DNA of 64,000 nucleotides from Paracoccus limosus (GTDB taxonomy: Bacteria > Pseudomonadota > Alphaproteobacteria > Rhodobacterales > Rhodobacteraceae), in assembly GCF_009711185.1 (NCBI RefSeq), contig NZ_WMIF01000005.1, positions 115,165 to 179,164 of the forward strand, written 5' to 3'. A program made the position numbers and the translations under genes. The notes below the pieces were generated by a model that made no database searches, had not been told where the DNA came from, and was given only the letters and a program-made list of their open reading frames with translations. Each line of letters opens with the position of its first letter. The stretch's first letter is position 1. Positions 38,618-46,688 of this stretch are shown here, piece by piece.

Positions 38618-39582
38618 CCGCCGGCGGTCCACAACCGAAAGCGCCGCGCGCCGGTGACCTCGCGGATCAGGCCCATGGCCTGCAGCCGCGCCAGCAGGCG
38701 CTCGGCGGTGTCGCGGCTGATGCCGGTTTCCGCCTCGACCATGGCCGCGCCCAGCAGCGGTTGCGCGGCCAGCGCGGCGATGACGCGGGCGGGGTTGTCG
38801 CCCTTGATCGCGGCTGTGGCGCGGCGGGCGCGCTCGGCCCAGTCCAGCACGCGCAGGATCTCGCGCCGCGCCTCTTCGGCGCCCATGGCCACGGCCTCCA
38901 GCTGGCGCTGCATCCGCGTCACAGCCGGGCCGCCGTCGATCCAGACCGCGCGCCCATGCCGACCCAAAGGCACAAAGACCAGCGCCTCGCAGCCCGCCGC
39001 CATGTCGCGCGCGCTCCAGCAGCCCGGCTCGACCAGACATTCCGGGGCCGAGAGTTCCGCGATGCGCCATGCCGCGCGCAGCGCGGGGGCGCGCGCCGCG
39101 GGCTCGATGCCCGCAAGCATGCCGGCCGTGGCCAGATATTCGGCCGCGCCGGCATCAAAAGCCTCGCCCACCGGGCGCTGCGCCAGCCCCTCGGCCAATC
39201 CCGAAACCTCGCTGCGATAGAGCCCCAGAAAGGCGCGCAGGTCGCCCAGGCCCCCCTGCCCCTCAAGGCGCCGCAACCCCCAGCGCGCCAGCCGCATCGC
39301 CTCAAGATCCGAACCCGCGCGCGCATCCATCGCCTCGCGGCCGATTTCCTCGCGCCGGACCGGGGTGCCTTGCGCCCACAGCATCGCCTCCAGCTCGATC
39401 AGCGCCAGCCGGCGCGTCGCACCCGCGCGCGCCTCGGGGGCCAGCCCCGCCAGCGTCGCGTCCAGCCGCCCGATCATCGCGCTGGCGCGGGCCAGCGCGC
39501 CCGAACAGGCCTGTTGCGCCGCCAGCCAATCCTCGGAGCTGGGCGAGACGGCGGCGCGGGCACGGTCGGGAATCATCTGCAT
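38614..39582 (-). CDS. DUF1612 / helix-turn-helix protein, RHE_PE00001 family
   Basis: 322-residue protein matching the RHE_PE00001 type: an N-terminal Ala-rich helical part (SSEDWLAAQQACSGALARASAMIGRLD), a DUF1612 middle (LEAMLWAQGTPVRREEIGREAMD, LRAFLGLYRSEVSGLAEGLAQRP) and a C-terminal helix-turn-helix (LGAAMVEAETGISRDTAERLLARLQAMGLIREVTG, ~275-310). Relatives are frequent on rhizobial plasmids and are thought to be DNA-binding, some related to Fic-type proteins. No biochemical role is established that can be stated here. The ATG at 39582 has AGG-rich sequence upstream. It is followed on the other strand by a tiny membrane-protein gene. Confidence 0.75.
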   Translation of the reverse strand: MQMIPDRARAAVSPSSEDWLAAQQACSGALARASAMIGRLDATLAGLAPEARAGATRRLALIELEAMLWAQGTPVRREEIGREAMDARAGSDLEAMRLARWGLRRLEGQGGLGDLRAFLGLYRSEVSGLAEGLAQRPVGEAFDAGAAEYLATAGMLAGIEPAARAPALRAAWRIAELSAPECLVEPGCWSARDMAAGCEALVFVPLGRHGRAVWIDGGPAVTRMQRQLEAVAMGAEEARREILRVLDWAERARRATAAIKGDNPARVIAALAAQPLLGAAMVEAETGISRDTAERLLARLQAMGLIREVTGARRFRLWTAGG

Positions 39583-39631
39583 ATCGGCAGCCTAGCCGAT
39601 CCGGGCGCGCCGCCCCAACCGCAGATCGCGA

Positions 39632-40138
39632 TCAGCGCCGGGTGATGCCCTCAAGCGGCGCGGGCGGCGCCGGCTGGGTCACCAGCTCGCGCTTGCGCCG
39701 CTCGTAAAAGGCGTTGCCGCCCGTCACCAGCACATAATGCATGTTGTCATAGCCAAAGCGGTGCCCGGCGGTGTGAAAGAACATCGCCCGCCCGATCAGC
39801 GGATGGCGCTCGCCGCGCATCACCGAACGCGCCGCCTCGCGCACCATCGGCAGGGATCGGTCGTCCATGCGCTTGGTCATGATGCCGGGGGCGAATTGCC
39901 CGCGCTGGCCGACCACGCCGCAGATCGAGCGCGGATATTGCCCGGATTCGACCCGGTTCATCACCACGCTGCCGACCGCGATCATGCCGTCGCGGCTGGA
40001 GCGGTTCGATTCGAAATACATGGCGCGGGCCAGACATTCCTCGGGGCTGTGACGGCGCAGCCCCGAACAGCCGGCCAGCCCCGCCAGCGCCACCACCAAC
40101 GACACGGCCAGCCGTGCCCTGCGATTCCAGATTGCCAT
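39632..40138 (-). CDS. SleB-like cell wall hydrolase, predicted lipoprotein
   Basis: 168-residue protein with a lipoprotein signal (LAVSLVVALAGLAGC; lipobox LAGC) followed by a hydrolase_2/SleB domain: ECLARAMYFESNRSSRDGMIAVGSVVMNRVESGQYPRSICGVV, where the Glu of YFES or its neighbour is the expected catalytic acid, then FAPGIMTKR. In non-sporing alphaproteobacteria such proteins are peptidoglycan hydrolases or transglycosylases used in growth. The start at 40138 (MAIWNRRARLAV) fits the signal better than the longer frame from 40162. It is convergent with nothing and lies 49 bp upstream of the DUF1612 gene on the same strand. Confidence 0.85.
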   Translation of the reverse strand: MAIWNRRARLAVSLVVALAGLAGCSGLRRHSPEECLARAMYFESNRSSRDGMIAVGSVVMNRVESGQYPRSICGVVGQRGQFAPGIMTKRMDDRSLPMVREAARSVMRGERHPLIGRAMFFHTAGHRFGYDNMHYVLVTGGNAFYERRKRELVTQPAPPAPLEGITRR

Positions 40139-40227
40139 GATTCTGCCTGATCTGCTGCCCAAATGGATGTTTTCATCCTTGGCACGCAGATTAGCAGCAG
40201 CAGCCCCCCCGCATCAACTGTCGCTCG

Positions 40228-40659
40228 TCACGCATCATCCAGCGTCGAGATGCGGGCGATCTCGGCCCGGCCGCCGTTCAGATGCGTGGCCAGCGCATGG
40301 CCGATGGCCACGGCCGCCAGACACAGCAGCACCGACAGCGCGATGTTCAGCCCCGCGCGCAGCATGGCGCCGGCACGCATCAGCTCCAGCGTTTGCAGGC
40401 TGAAGGACGAAAACGTGGTAAAGCCGCCGCAGATCCCGACCATGACGAACAGCCGCGCCCCCTCGGACAGCGGATAGCGGCCCTGGGCAAAGCTCAGCGT
40501 GCCGAAAAAGCCGATGACGAACGAGCCTGCGACATTGATCAGGATCGTGCCCCAGGGCAGGTCGCGGCTGACCGGCTGGGCCAGCACCGACAAAAGGTAG
40601 CGCGCCAGCGTGCCAAGGGCGCCGCCGGCCATCACGATCAGGCAATTCAGCAGCGACAT
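40228..40659 (-). CDS. crcB: Fluoride channel CrcB/FluC
   Basis: 143-residue four-TM protein exporting fluoride as a dimer. Conserved marks are GGALGTLARYLLS, WGTILINVAGSFVIGFFGTL (pore Asn) and GICGGFTTFSSFSLQTLEL (Phe box and Na+ site). The start at 40659 (MSLLNCLIVMAGG) skips a basic non-membrane extension. It begins 13 bp after the stop of the glutathione-transferase gene, so the two are probably cotranscribed. No fluoride riboswitch was recognised because the region upstream is coding. Confidence 0.93.
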   Translation of the reverse strand: MSLLNCLIVMAGGALGTLARYLLSVLAQPVSRDLPWGTILINVAGSFVIGFFGTLSFAQGRYPLSEGARLFVMVGICGGFTTFSSFSLQTLELMRAGAMLRAGLNIALSVLLCLAAVAIGHALATHLNGGRAEIARISTLDDA

Positions 40660-40672
40660 CGCCCGCGCCCCC

Positions 40673-41623
40673 TTAAAGCTGCGGCGGCCACCACGGCAGT
40701 TCAGGCCCCTTGGGCACAATGCCGACCGGGTTCAGCGCCTTGATCGAATAATAGCCGCGCTTGATGTGGTCGATGCTGACCGTCGGCGCCACGCCCGGCA
40801 GCGCCAGAATGCGCTGCATATAGGCCTGCAAGGCCGGGTAATCGGCGATGCGGCGCAGGTTGGTCTTGAAAAGGCCATGATAGGCCGCGTCAAAGCGCAC
40901 CAGCGTCACGAACAGGCGGATATCGGCCTCGGTGAACGCGGGGCCGGTCAGATAGGGGCCGCCCGCGGCCAGCCCGGCCTCCAGCAGGTCCAGCTCGGCA
41001 AAGACATCGGCAAAGGCCTCGTCATAGGCGGCCTGCGTGGTGGCGAAACCGGCGCGATAAACGCCATTGTTCAGCCGGGGATAGATGCGCTCGTTCAGCG
41101 CGTCGATGCGCGCGCGCAGGGCTTCGGGATAGAGATCCGGCCCCGAGGCCAGCGCGCCGAAGCCCGCGTTGAACATGCGCAGGATATCGGCCGATTCGTT
41201 GTTGACGATGGTGCCGGTTTCCTTGTCCCACAGCACCGGCACGGTGGCGCGCCCGGTATAATGCGGATCGGCCTGCACATAGATCTGATGCATGAATTCG
41301 GCGCCGTTGACCGGATCGGCGCCGGCGGCAAAGGCCCAGCCCTGATCGCCCAGTTCAGGCTCGACCACGGAAACCGAAACGACGTCTTTCAGCCCCTTCA
41401 GTGCCCGCCCGATCAGCGTGCGCGAAGCCCAGGGGCAGATCAGCGCGACATAAAGGTGATAACGCCCGGCCTCGGCCTTGAAGCCGCCCTGCCCGGTCGG
41501 GCCCGGCGCGCCATCGGCGGTGATCCAGTTGCGAAAGCCCGAGACCTGACGGACAAAGCCGCCCTTGTCGTCCTTGGCCTGCACCGGCTGCCAGTTCTCG
41601 ACCCATTTGCCATCGACAAGCAT
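40673..41623 (-). CDS. Glutathionyl-hydroquinone reductase (YqjG/ECM4-type glutathione transferase)
   Basis: 316-residue Xi-class glutathione transferase that reduces glutathionyl-(hydro)quinones. The catalytic Cys is C63 in YVALICPWASRT, the same position as in E. coli YqjG. Other marks are FRNWITADGAPGPTGQGGFKAE, ATVPVLWDKETGTIVNNESADI and the C-terminal YPALQAYMQRILALPGV. Three starts are possible (41650, 41644, 41623). The last is chosen because AAGGGG lies upstream and MLVDGKWVENW aligns with the YqjG N-terminus. A promoter with an overlapping dyad lies just upstream. The reductase is expected to detoxify quinone adducts. Confidence 0.9.
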   Translation of the reverse strand: MLVDGKWVENWQPVQAKDDKGGFVRQVSGFRNWITADGAPGPTGQGGFKAEAGRYHLYVALICPWASRTLIGRALKGLKDVVSVSVVEPELGDQGWAFAAGADPVNGAEFMHQIYVQADPHYTGRATVPVLWDKETGTIVNNESADILRMFNAGFGALASGPDLYPEALRARIDALNERIYPRLNNGVYRAGFATTQAAYDEAFADVFAELDLLEAGLAAGGPYLTGPAFTEADIRLFVTLVRFDAAYHGLFKTNLRRIADYPALQAYMQRILALPGVAPTVSIDHIKRGYYSIKALNPVGIVPKGPELPWWPPQL

Positions 41624-41653
41624 GTTCCGCCCCTTCTGGCCCATTTCCATGAT

Positions 41654-41691
41654 TACCCGACCGGGTATAATCCGCGCCGGTCGGATTGCAA
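41654..41691 (-). promoter_or_regulatory. Promoter with overlapping dyad for the glutathione-transferase gene
   Basis: On the minus strand TTGCAA (41691-41686) and TATACC (41669-41664), 16 bp apart, form a -35/-10 pair. A perfect dyad TACCCG-AC-CGGGTA (41654-41667) covers the -10 and start point, as expected of a repressor site. Transcription would begin near 41657, which supports translation from 41623. Confidence 0.5.
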
Positions 41692-41709
41692 CGCCGCGCG
41701 AAGCGGGGG

Positions 41710-42375
41710 TCAGCCCTGCGCCGCACCGGGACAGCGCCCGGCCAGAAACCGGCCGACACGGGCGCGGGTATGTTCGGTGATCTCGCTCTCGGACAGCGGC
41801 GGCATCATCAGCAGCGCGCGGCGTTGCAGCCCCGAAACCACCAGATCCATGAATTCGCCCGCCGCCGCCTCGCAATCGCCGATCAGCAGATCGCCCGCCT
41901 CGACGCGCCGGCGAAGGTAATCGGCAAGGATCCGGCGCGTGCGCATCGGGCCCGCATCATAGATCTGGCGCGCCAGCTCGGGGAATTTCTCGCCCGCGCC
42001 GATGGTCATGCGCATCACGGCCAGCACCTCGGGCTGCAACAGCCGGGTCAGGATCTGGCGGGCGACGGCCAGAAGCTCATCCCCGACCGCGCCGCTGCCG
42101 CTGGCCAGCCGCCGCACGCTGTCCTGCAACAGGCCGCATTCCTGCCGCACCAGCGCGCCGAACATCGCCTCCTTGCTGTCGAAATAGACGTAAAGCGTGC
42201 CCTTCGACACGCCGGCGCTGCGCGCGACATCCTGCATCGAGGTGCCTTCGAAGCCATTGGACAGGAACATGCGCCGGGCGCCGTCCAGAATCTGTCGGCG
42301 CTTGGGGGTGTCCGCTTCGGCGCAATCGGTCGAGCAGTCGGACGAAGCTTCGGGTTGGGCGTCGGCTGCGGTCAT
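41710..42375 (-). CDS. TetR-family repressor of the adjacent efflux operon
   Basis: 221-residue regulator with a TetR_N helix-turn-helix (RRQILDGARRMFLSNGFEGT, SMQDVARSAGVSKGTLYVYF) and a helical ligand domain (EVLAVMRMTIGAGEKFPELARQIYDAGP) like the AcrR/TetR_C_7 group. GAGGAGACG precedes the ATG at 42375; an extended frame reaching 43047 would overlap the efflux gene and is not real. It is divergent from the EmrA-like gene with a 29-bp palindrome between, so it probably represses both itself and the pump until a drug-like ligand binds. Confidence 0.92.
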   Translation of the reverse strand: MTAADAQPEASSDCSTDCAEADTPKRRQILDGARRMFLSNGFEGTSMQDVARSAGVSKGTLYVYFDSKEAMFGALVRQECGLLQDSVRRLASGSGAVGDELLAVARQILTRLLQPEVLAVMRMTIGAGEKFPELARQIYDAGPMRTRRILADYLRRRVEAGDLLIGDCEAAAGEFMDLVVSGLQRRALLMMPPLSESEITEHTRARVGRFLAGRCPGAAQG

Positions 42376-42398
42376 TTCGTCTCCTCGCTGCCGGCTTT

Positions 42399-42427
42399 TA
42401 TATTGACCGAACCGTTCGGTCAATATA
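42399..42427. promoter_or_regulatory. 29-bp palindromic TetR operator
   Basis: Perfect 14-bp arms (TATATTGACCGAAC and GTTCGGTCAATATA) flank a single C. It starts 24 bp upstream of the TetR start codon and lies 80 bp before the efflux gene. The TTGACCGAnCGGTCAA-like core is a common TetR-family operator, and the TATATT ends may form part of the -10 elements. Confidence 0.8.
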
Positions 42428-42507
42428 CATCCTGCCTCAAACCGCCGCCGGATTCGCCGGCCCGCGGCTGCCCGGTTTCCGGCGAACATTCTTGATAAAG
42501 GTGCAAC

Positions 42508-43695
42508 ATGGCTTCCGACCAACAGGCCGCCCCGGCTGCAACGGGGCGCGGTGGCAAGGCCAAGCGGGTGCTGGGCATCCTTGCCGTGGTCGTGCTGGCG
42601 CTTGGCGCCTATGAGGGCTGGCACTGGTTCAGCTATGGCCGCTTTCACGAGGAAACCGACGACGCCTATCTGCATGCCGATCTGATCACGCTGCAGGCCC
42701 GCGACAGCGGCTATATCGCCGAGGTGCTGGTCGGCCCCAATGCCGCCGTCACCCGCGATCAGGTCATCGCCCGCATCGACGCCGAGGATTACCGGCTGGC
42801 GCTGGAAAGCGCCCGCAACGCGCTCGCCAGCGCCGTCAGCGCGCAGGCGCAGCTGGCAGCGCAGGTCGTGGCCGGCGGTGCCGGCATCGCGCAGGCCGAG
42901 GCGGCGCTGGCCGCCGCCAATGCCACCAATGACGGCGCCCAGAAAACCTATCGCCGCGCGACTGAACTCAAAACTAGTTCGGCCGGCACGCAGGCCGCCG
43001 TCGATGCCGCCGAAGCGACCGCGAAATCCGCCGCAGCTCAGGTGCAAAGCGCGCAGGCCGCGCTGGCACAGGCCAAAGCCGAGCTGACCGTCCTGCAGGC
43101 CCGCGCCGACATCGCCCGGCTGGACGTGCGCGCCGCCCAGACCAAGGTCACCCAGGCCGAGCGCGATCTGGCCTTTACCGAGATCCGCGCCCCCTTCGAC
43201 GGCATCCTGACCCAGCGTCAGGTCGAGGTCGGCTCATTCGTCAACACCGGCTCGCGCATCGGCACGCTGGTCCCCGTCGCCGACATCTATGTCGAGGCGA
43301 ATTTCAAAGAGACCCAGATCGGCGGCATCCGCCCCGGCGCCAAGGTCTCGATCACCATCGACGCCTGGCCGGGCAAGGTGCTGTCGGGCACGGTGGACAG
43401 CCTGACCGCCGGCACCGGGCAGGTGTTCAGCCTGCTGCCGGCCTCGAATGCGACCGGCAATTTCACCAAGGTGGTGCAGCGCGTGCCCGTGCGCATCAAC
43501 ATCGACCCCGCCGACCGCGCGCGCCTGCCGCTGCGCCCCGGCATGTCGGCGGTGACCACGGTCGATATCCGCACCGGCAGCGACGCGCCGCTGGCCCCGG
43601 CGGCGCCCGCAGCCACCCCGGCCCCCGCCAGATCCGGTGCCGCGACCAGCGCCCTGCCCACGGCGGACGCGGCCCAGCCCAACCGGGAAGGCTAG
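42508..43695 (+). CDS. HlyD/EmrA-family membrane fusion protein
   Basis: 395-residue periplasmic adaptor for a drug efflux pump. One N-terminal TM (~21-36, VLGILAVVVLALGAYEG) is followed by the biotinyl-lipoyl half (TDDAYLHADLITLQARDSGYIAEVLV), an Ala-rich coiled-coil hairpin (~95-215), the second lipoyl half (AERDLAFTEIRAPFDGILTQRQVEVGSFV) and a beta-barrel. A low-complexity Ala/Pro tail ends the chain. AAGGTG precedes the ATG at 42508. It is joined to the DHA2 transporter gene, which begins 4 bp after its stop. Confidence 0.92.
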   Translation: MASDQQAAPAATGRGGKAKRVLGILAVVVLALGAYEGWHWFSYGRFHEETDDAYLHADLITLQARDSGYIAEVLVGPNAAVTRDQVIARIDAEDYRLALESARNALASAVSAQAQLAAQVVAGGAGIAQAEAALAAANATNDGAQKTYRRATELKTSSAGTQAAVDAAEATAKSAAAQVQSAQAALAQAKAELTVLQARADIARLDVRAAQTKVTQAERDLAFTEIRAPFDGILTQRQVEVGSFVNTGSRIGTLVPVADIYVEANFKETQIGGIRPGAKVSITIDAWPGKVLSGTVDSLTAGTGQVFSLLPASNATGNFTKVVQRVPVRINIDPADRARLPLRPGMSAVTTVDIRTGSDAPLAPAAPAATPAPARSGAATSALPTADAAQPNREG

Positions 43696-43699
43696 GACC

Positions 43700-45295
43700 A
43701 TGGCGGGCGCCAGCGCAGCCCCTGTTTCGACCCCGGCCGCGATCCCCGCGCCGGCCGACGACCGCATCGACCCGCGCAAGCTCATCACCTTTCTGCTGAT
43801 GGTGCTGGGCATGTTCATGGCGATCCTCGACATCCAGATCGTCTCGGCCTCGCTGTCGGAAATTCAGGCCGGGCTCTCGGCCTCGGGCGATGAGATCCCG
43901 TGGATCCAGACCGCCTATCTGATCGCCGAGGTCATCATGATCCCGCTGTCGGGCTATCTGTCGCGGATGCTCTCGACGCGCTGGCTGTTCACCATTTCCT
44001 CGGGCGGGTTCACGTTGATGAGCCTGCTTTGCGGGCTGTCGAATTCCATCGACGAGATGATCCTGTGGCGCGCGCTGCAGGGCTTCATCGGCGGCGCGAT
44101 GATCCCGACCGTCTTTGCCAGCGCCTATACGATCTTTCCGCGCTCAAAAATGCATATCGTCTCGCCGATGATCGGGCTGGTGGCGACGCTGGCGCCGACC
44201 ATCGGCCCGACGCTGGGCGGCTATCTGACCGAGCTGATGAGCTGGCACTGGCTGTTCTTCATCAACGTCATCCCCGGCATCATCGTCACCACGGCGGCCG
44301 TCACGCTGATCGATTTCGACAAGCCCGACCTCAGCCTGCTCAACCGCTTCGACTGGTGGGGTTTTCTGGGGCTGGGCCTGTTTCTGGGCGCCATGGAATA
44401 TGTGCTGGAAGAGGGGGCCAAGGACGACTGGTTCGCCTCGGGCACCATCGCCGGGCTGACGGCGGTGATGCTGTTCGGCGGCTTTCTGTTCTTCTGGCGC
44501 GCCTTCACCGCCGAGGAACCGGTGGTGCGGCTGGACGCCTTTGCCGACCGCAACTTTGCCATGGGCTCGATCTTTTCCTTTGGCATGGGCATCGGGCTTT
44601 ACGGCATGATCTATGTGATCCCGGTCTATCTGTCGGGCGTGCGCGACTATACCGCGCTGCAGACCGGCGAGGCAATGATGGTCACCGGCATCGCCATGTT
44701 CGTGACCGCGCCCATTGCCGGGCGGCTGACCCAGACCATGGACCCGCGGCTGATGATGGGCATCGGGCTGGCGCTGTTTGCATGGAGCTGCTGGGATCTG
44801 TCGCGCATCACCGCCGACTGGGACTATTGGGAGATCTTCCTGCCGCAACTGACGCGGGGGGTGTCCTTGATGCTGTGCATGGTGCCGGTGTCGAACATCG
44901 CGCTGGGGATGCTGCCGCCCGAAAAGGTCAAGAACGCCTCGGGGCTGTTCAACCTGACGCGCAACCTTGGCGGTGCGGTGGGCCTTGCGCTGATCAACAC
45001 CATCCTGACCAACCGTCAGGCCATGCATTTCGAGCGCCTGTCCGAGGCGGTGAACCCCGGCCGCGACGCCACCTCGGCGGCGATGGCGATGCTGGAACAG
45101 GCCTATGCCCCCTTGGGCGATGCCGCCCCCACGGCGGCGCTGTCGGCGATCACCGGCATGGCGCGGCAACAGGCGCTGGTGATGTCGCTGGCCGATATCT
45201 TTGTCCTGCTGGCCGGGGTGTTTCTGGCGCTGGGGCTGATGCTGATGCTGGTGCAAAAACCGGCCATGGCCGGGGGTGGTGGCGGCGGGCACTAA
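43700..45295 (+). CDS. DHA2-family MFS drug exporter, EmrB-like
   Basis: 531-residue inner-membrane antiporter with about 14 membrane segments. Landmarks are FMAILDIQIVSASLSEIQAGL (TM1), WIQTAYLIAEVIMIPLSGYL, WRALQGFIGGAMIPTVFA, LAPTIGPTLGGYLTELMSWHWLFFINV (motif C, drug antiporters) and LFNLTRNLGGAVGLALINTI near the C-terminus. A Gly-rich tail (AGGGGGGH) ends it. Together with the EmrA-like adaptor and a TolC-type protein encoded elsewhere it would pump hydrophobic compounds out of the cell. Its stop overlaps the stop of the convergent chrA by 3-4 bp. Confidence 0.93.
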   Translation: MAGASAAPVSTPAAIPAPADDRIDPRKLITFLLMVLGMFMAILDIQIVSASLSEIQAGLSASGDEIPWIQTAYLIAEVIMIPLSGYLSRMLSTRWLFTISSGGFTLMSLLCGLSNSIDEMILWRALQGFIGGAMIPTVFASAYTIFPRSKMHIVSPMIGLVATLAPTIGPTLGGYLTELMSWHWLFFINVIPGIIVTTAAVTLIDFDKPDLSLLNRFDWWGFLGLGLFLGAMEYVLEEGAKDDWFASGTIAGLTAVMLFGGFLFFWRAFTAEEPVVRLDAFADRNFAMGSIFSFGMGIGLYGMIYVIPVYLSGVRDYTALQTGEAMMVTGIAMFVTAPIAGRLTQTMDPRLMMGIGLALFAWSCWDLSRITADWDYWEIFLPQLTRGVSLMLCMVPVSNIALGMLPPEKVKNASGLFNLTRNLGGAVGLALINTILTNRQAMHFERLSEAVNPGRDATSAAMAMLEQAYAPLGDAAPTAALSAITGMARQQALVMSLADIFVLLAGVFLALGLMLMLVQKPAMAGGGGGGH

Positions 45296-46548
45296 AGCGC
45301 GCCCAGCCCCACGCCCCCCGCTGCCCCCGCCAGCACCACCAGCCATGGCGGCGCCCGCCACAGCACAAGCGCCACGAAACAGGCCAAAGCCAGCGCCAGA
45401 TCACCCAGATCGGCCACCGCGCCCGTGAACACCGGCGTATAAAGCGCCGCGCCAAGGATGCCGACCACGGCGGCATTGGCGCCGCGCATCGCCGCCTGCG
45501 CCCCGGCCCGGGCCCGCAGCCGGTCCCAGAACGGCAAGGCGCCGATCAGCAGCAGGAACCCCGGCAGAAACAGCGCCAGCAGCGCGATGCCCGCGCCCGC
45601 CAGCCCGTTCGGCCCCGGCTGCAACACCGCGCCCAGATAGGCCGCCAGCGCAAACAGCGGCCCCGGCACTGCCTGCGCCGCACCATAGCCGGCCAGAAAC
45701 TGGTTGGGGCTGACCCAACCCGGGGCCACGACCTCGGCCTGCAACAGCGGCAGCACGACATGGCCGCCGCCAAAGACCAAAGCGCCGGCGCGAAAGAACC
45801 GCCCGAACACATCCAGCCCCGGCGCCAGACCCGCCAGCAAGGGCAGCCCCAGCAGCAGCCCGGCAAAGACCGCCAGCGCCAGCGCCGCCTGTCCCCGCGT
45901 CACCGGCAGCGCCAGATGCCCGCTGGCTGGCGCCGGCACGCCGCGCCCGCCCAGCACCCCCAGCCCGGCCCCCAGCGCAATCGCCGCAATCATCGCCACC
46001 GCCGCCGGTAGCACCCCCAGCAGCGCCACCGCCAGCACTGCGATGCCCGCGCGCAGACGGTCCGGGCACAGGCTGCGCGCCATGCCCCAGACCGCTTGCG
46101 CGACGATGGCCACCGCCACCAGCTTCAGCCCATGCAGCGCGCCCAGACCCACCGGCCCCGAGATCGCCCCCGCCCCGCGCGCAAAGACGATCAGGATCAG
46201 CGCCGAAGGCAGGGTAAAAGCGATAAAGGCCGCCAGCGCCCCCAGCCAGCCGGCCCGCATCATGCCCAAGGCAAAGCCCAGCTGCGACGAGGCCGGCCCG
46301 GGCAGGAACTGGCACAGCGCCACCAGATCGGCATAGGATTGCTCGGACAGCCAGCGCCGGCGCTGCACCAGCTCGGCGCGGAAATAGCCCAGATGCGCGA
46401 TGGGTCCGCCGAAACTGGTCAGCCCCAGCTTCAGAAAGGCGGCAAAGACCTCGCCCGGTGACCCCTTGGCCGCCGCGGCCGGCCCTTTTTCTGGCCCCGT
46501 TTCTGGCGCAGTCCCCGTTCCCGTCTGCGCGTCCTGCCGGTCGGTCAT
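45292..46548 (-). CDS. chrA: Chromate transporter ChrA (long, two-domain form)
   Basis: 418-residue CHR-family inner-membrane protein with two homologous halves, each of about five or six TM segments. The first half contains LGLTSFGGPIAHLGYFRAELV and CQFLPGPASSQLGFALGM; the second contains GALVFGGGHVVLPLLQAEVV and GYGAAQAVPGPLFALAAYLG, matching the repeated CHR motifs. It exports chromate, or functions in sulfate/chromate exchange, driven by the proton gradient. The N-terminal 30 residues are low-complexity and disordered. It has no neighbouring chrB, so induction by chromate is not evident. Confidence 0.92.
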   Translation of the reverse strand: MTDRQDAQTGTGTAPETGPEKGPAAAAKGSPGEVFAAFLKLGLTSFGGPIAHLGYFRAELVQRRRWLSEQSYADLVALCQFLPGPASSQLGFALGMMRAGWLGALAAFIAFTLPSALILIVFARGAGAISGPVGLGALHGLKLVAVAIVAQAVWGMARSLCPDRLRAGIAVLAVALLGVLPAAVAMIAAIALGAGLGVLGGRGVPAPASGHLALPVTRGQAALALAVFAGLLLGLPLLAGLAPGLDVFGRFFRAGALVFGGGHVVLPLLQAEVVAPGWVSPNQFLAGYGAAQAVPGPLFALAAYLGAVLQPGPNGLAGAGIALLALFLPGFLLLIGALPFWDRLRARAGAQAAMRGANAAVVGILGAALYTPVFTGAVADLGDLALALACFVALVLWRAPPWLVVLAGAAGGVGLGAL

Positions 46549-46635
46549 CCCGCCACCCTGCTTGCGACCCCTGTCCGCCCGCTTATACGACGCGCCGCGC
46601 GCCGCGACAGGGCCCGACGACCGGCGGCAACGGAA

Positions 46636-46661
46636 AAAGGCGGCCCTTGCAGGCCGCCTTT
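46636..46661 (-). terminator. Rho-independent terminator of fdhA
   Basis: Downstream of fdhA on the minus strand a 10-bp perfect stem (AAAGGCGGCC / GGCCGCCTTT) with a six-base loop runs into TTTTTCC. It ends 28 bp past the fdhA stop and separates it from chrA. Confidence 0.85.
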
Positions 46662-46688
46662 CCCAGGGAAACTCTGATCCGGCCGGCC

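Noticed and set aside
40660..40720. Fluoride riboswitch upstream of crcB
   Set aside because: The region before crcB is the end of the glutathione-transferase gene and no crcB-motif fold was seen.
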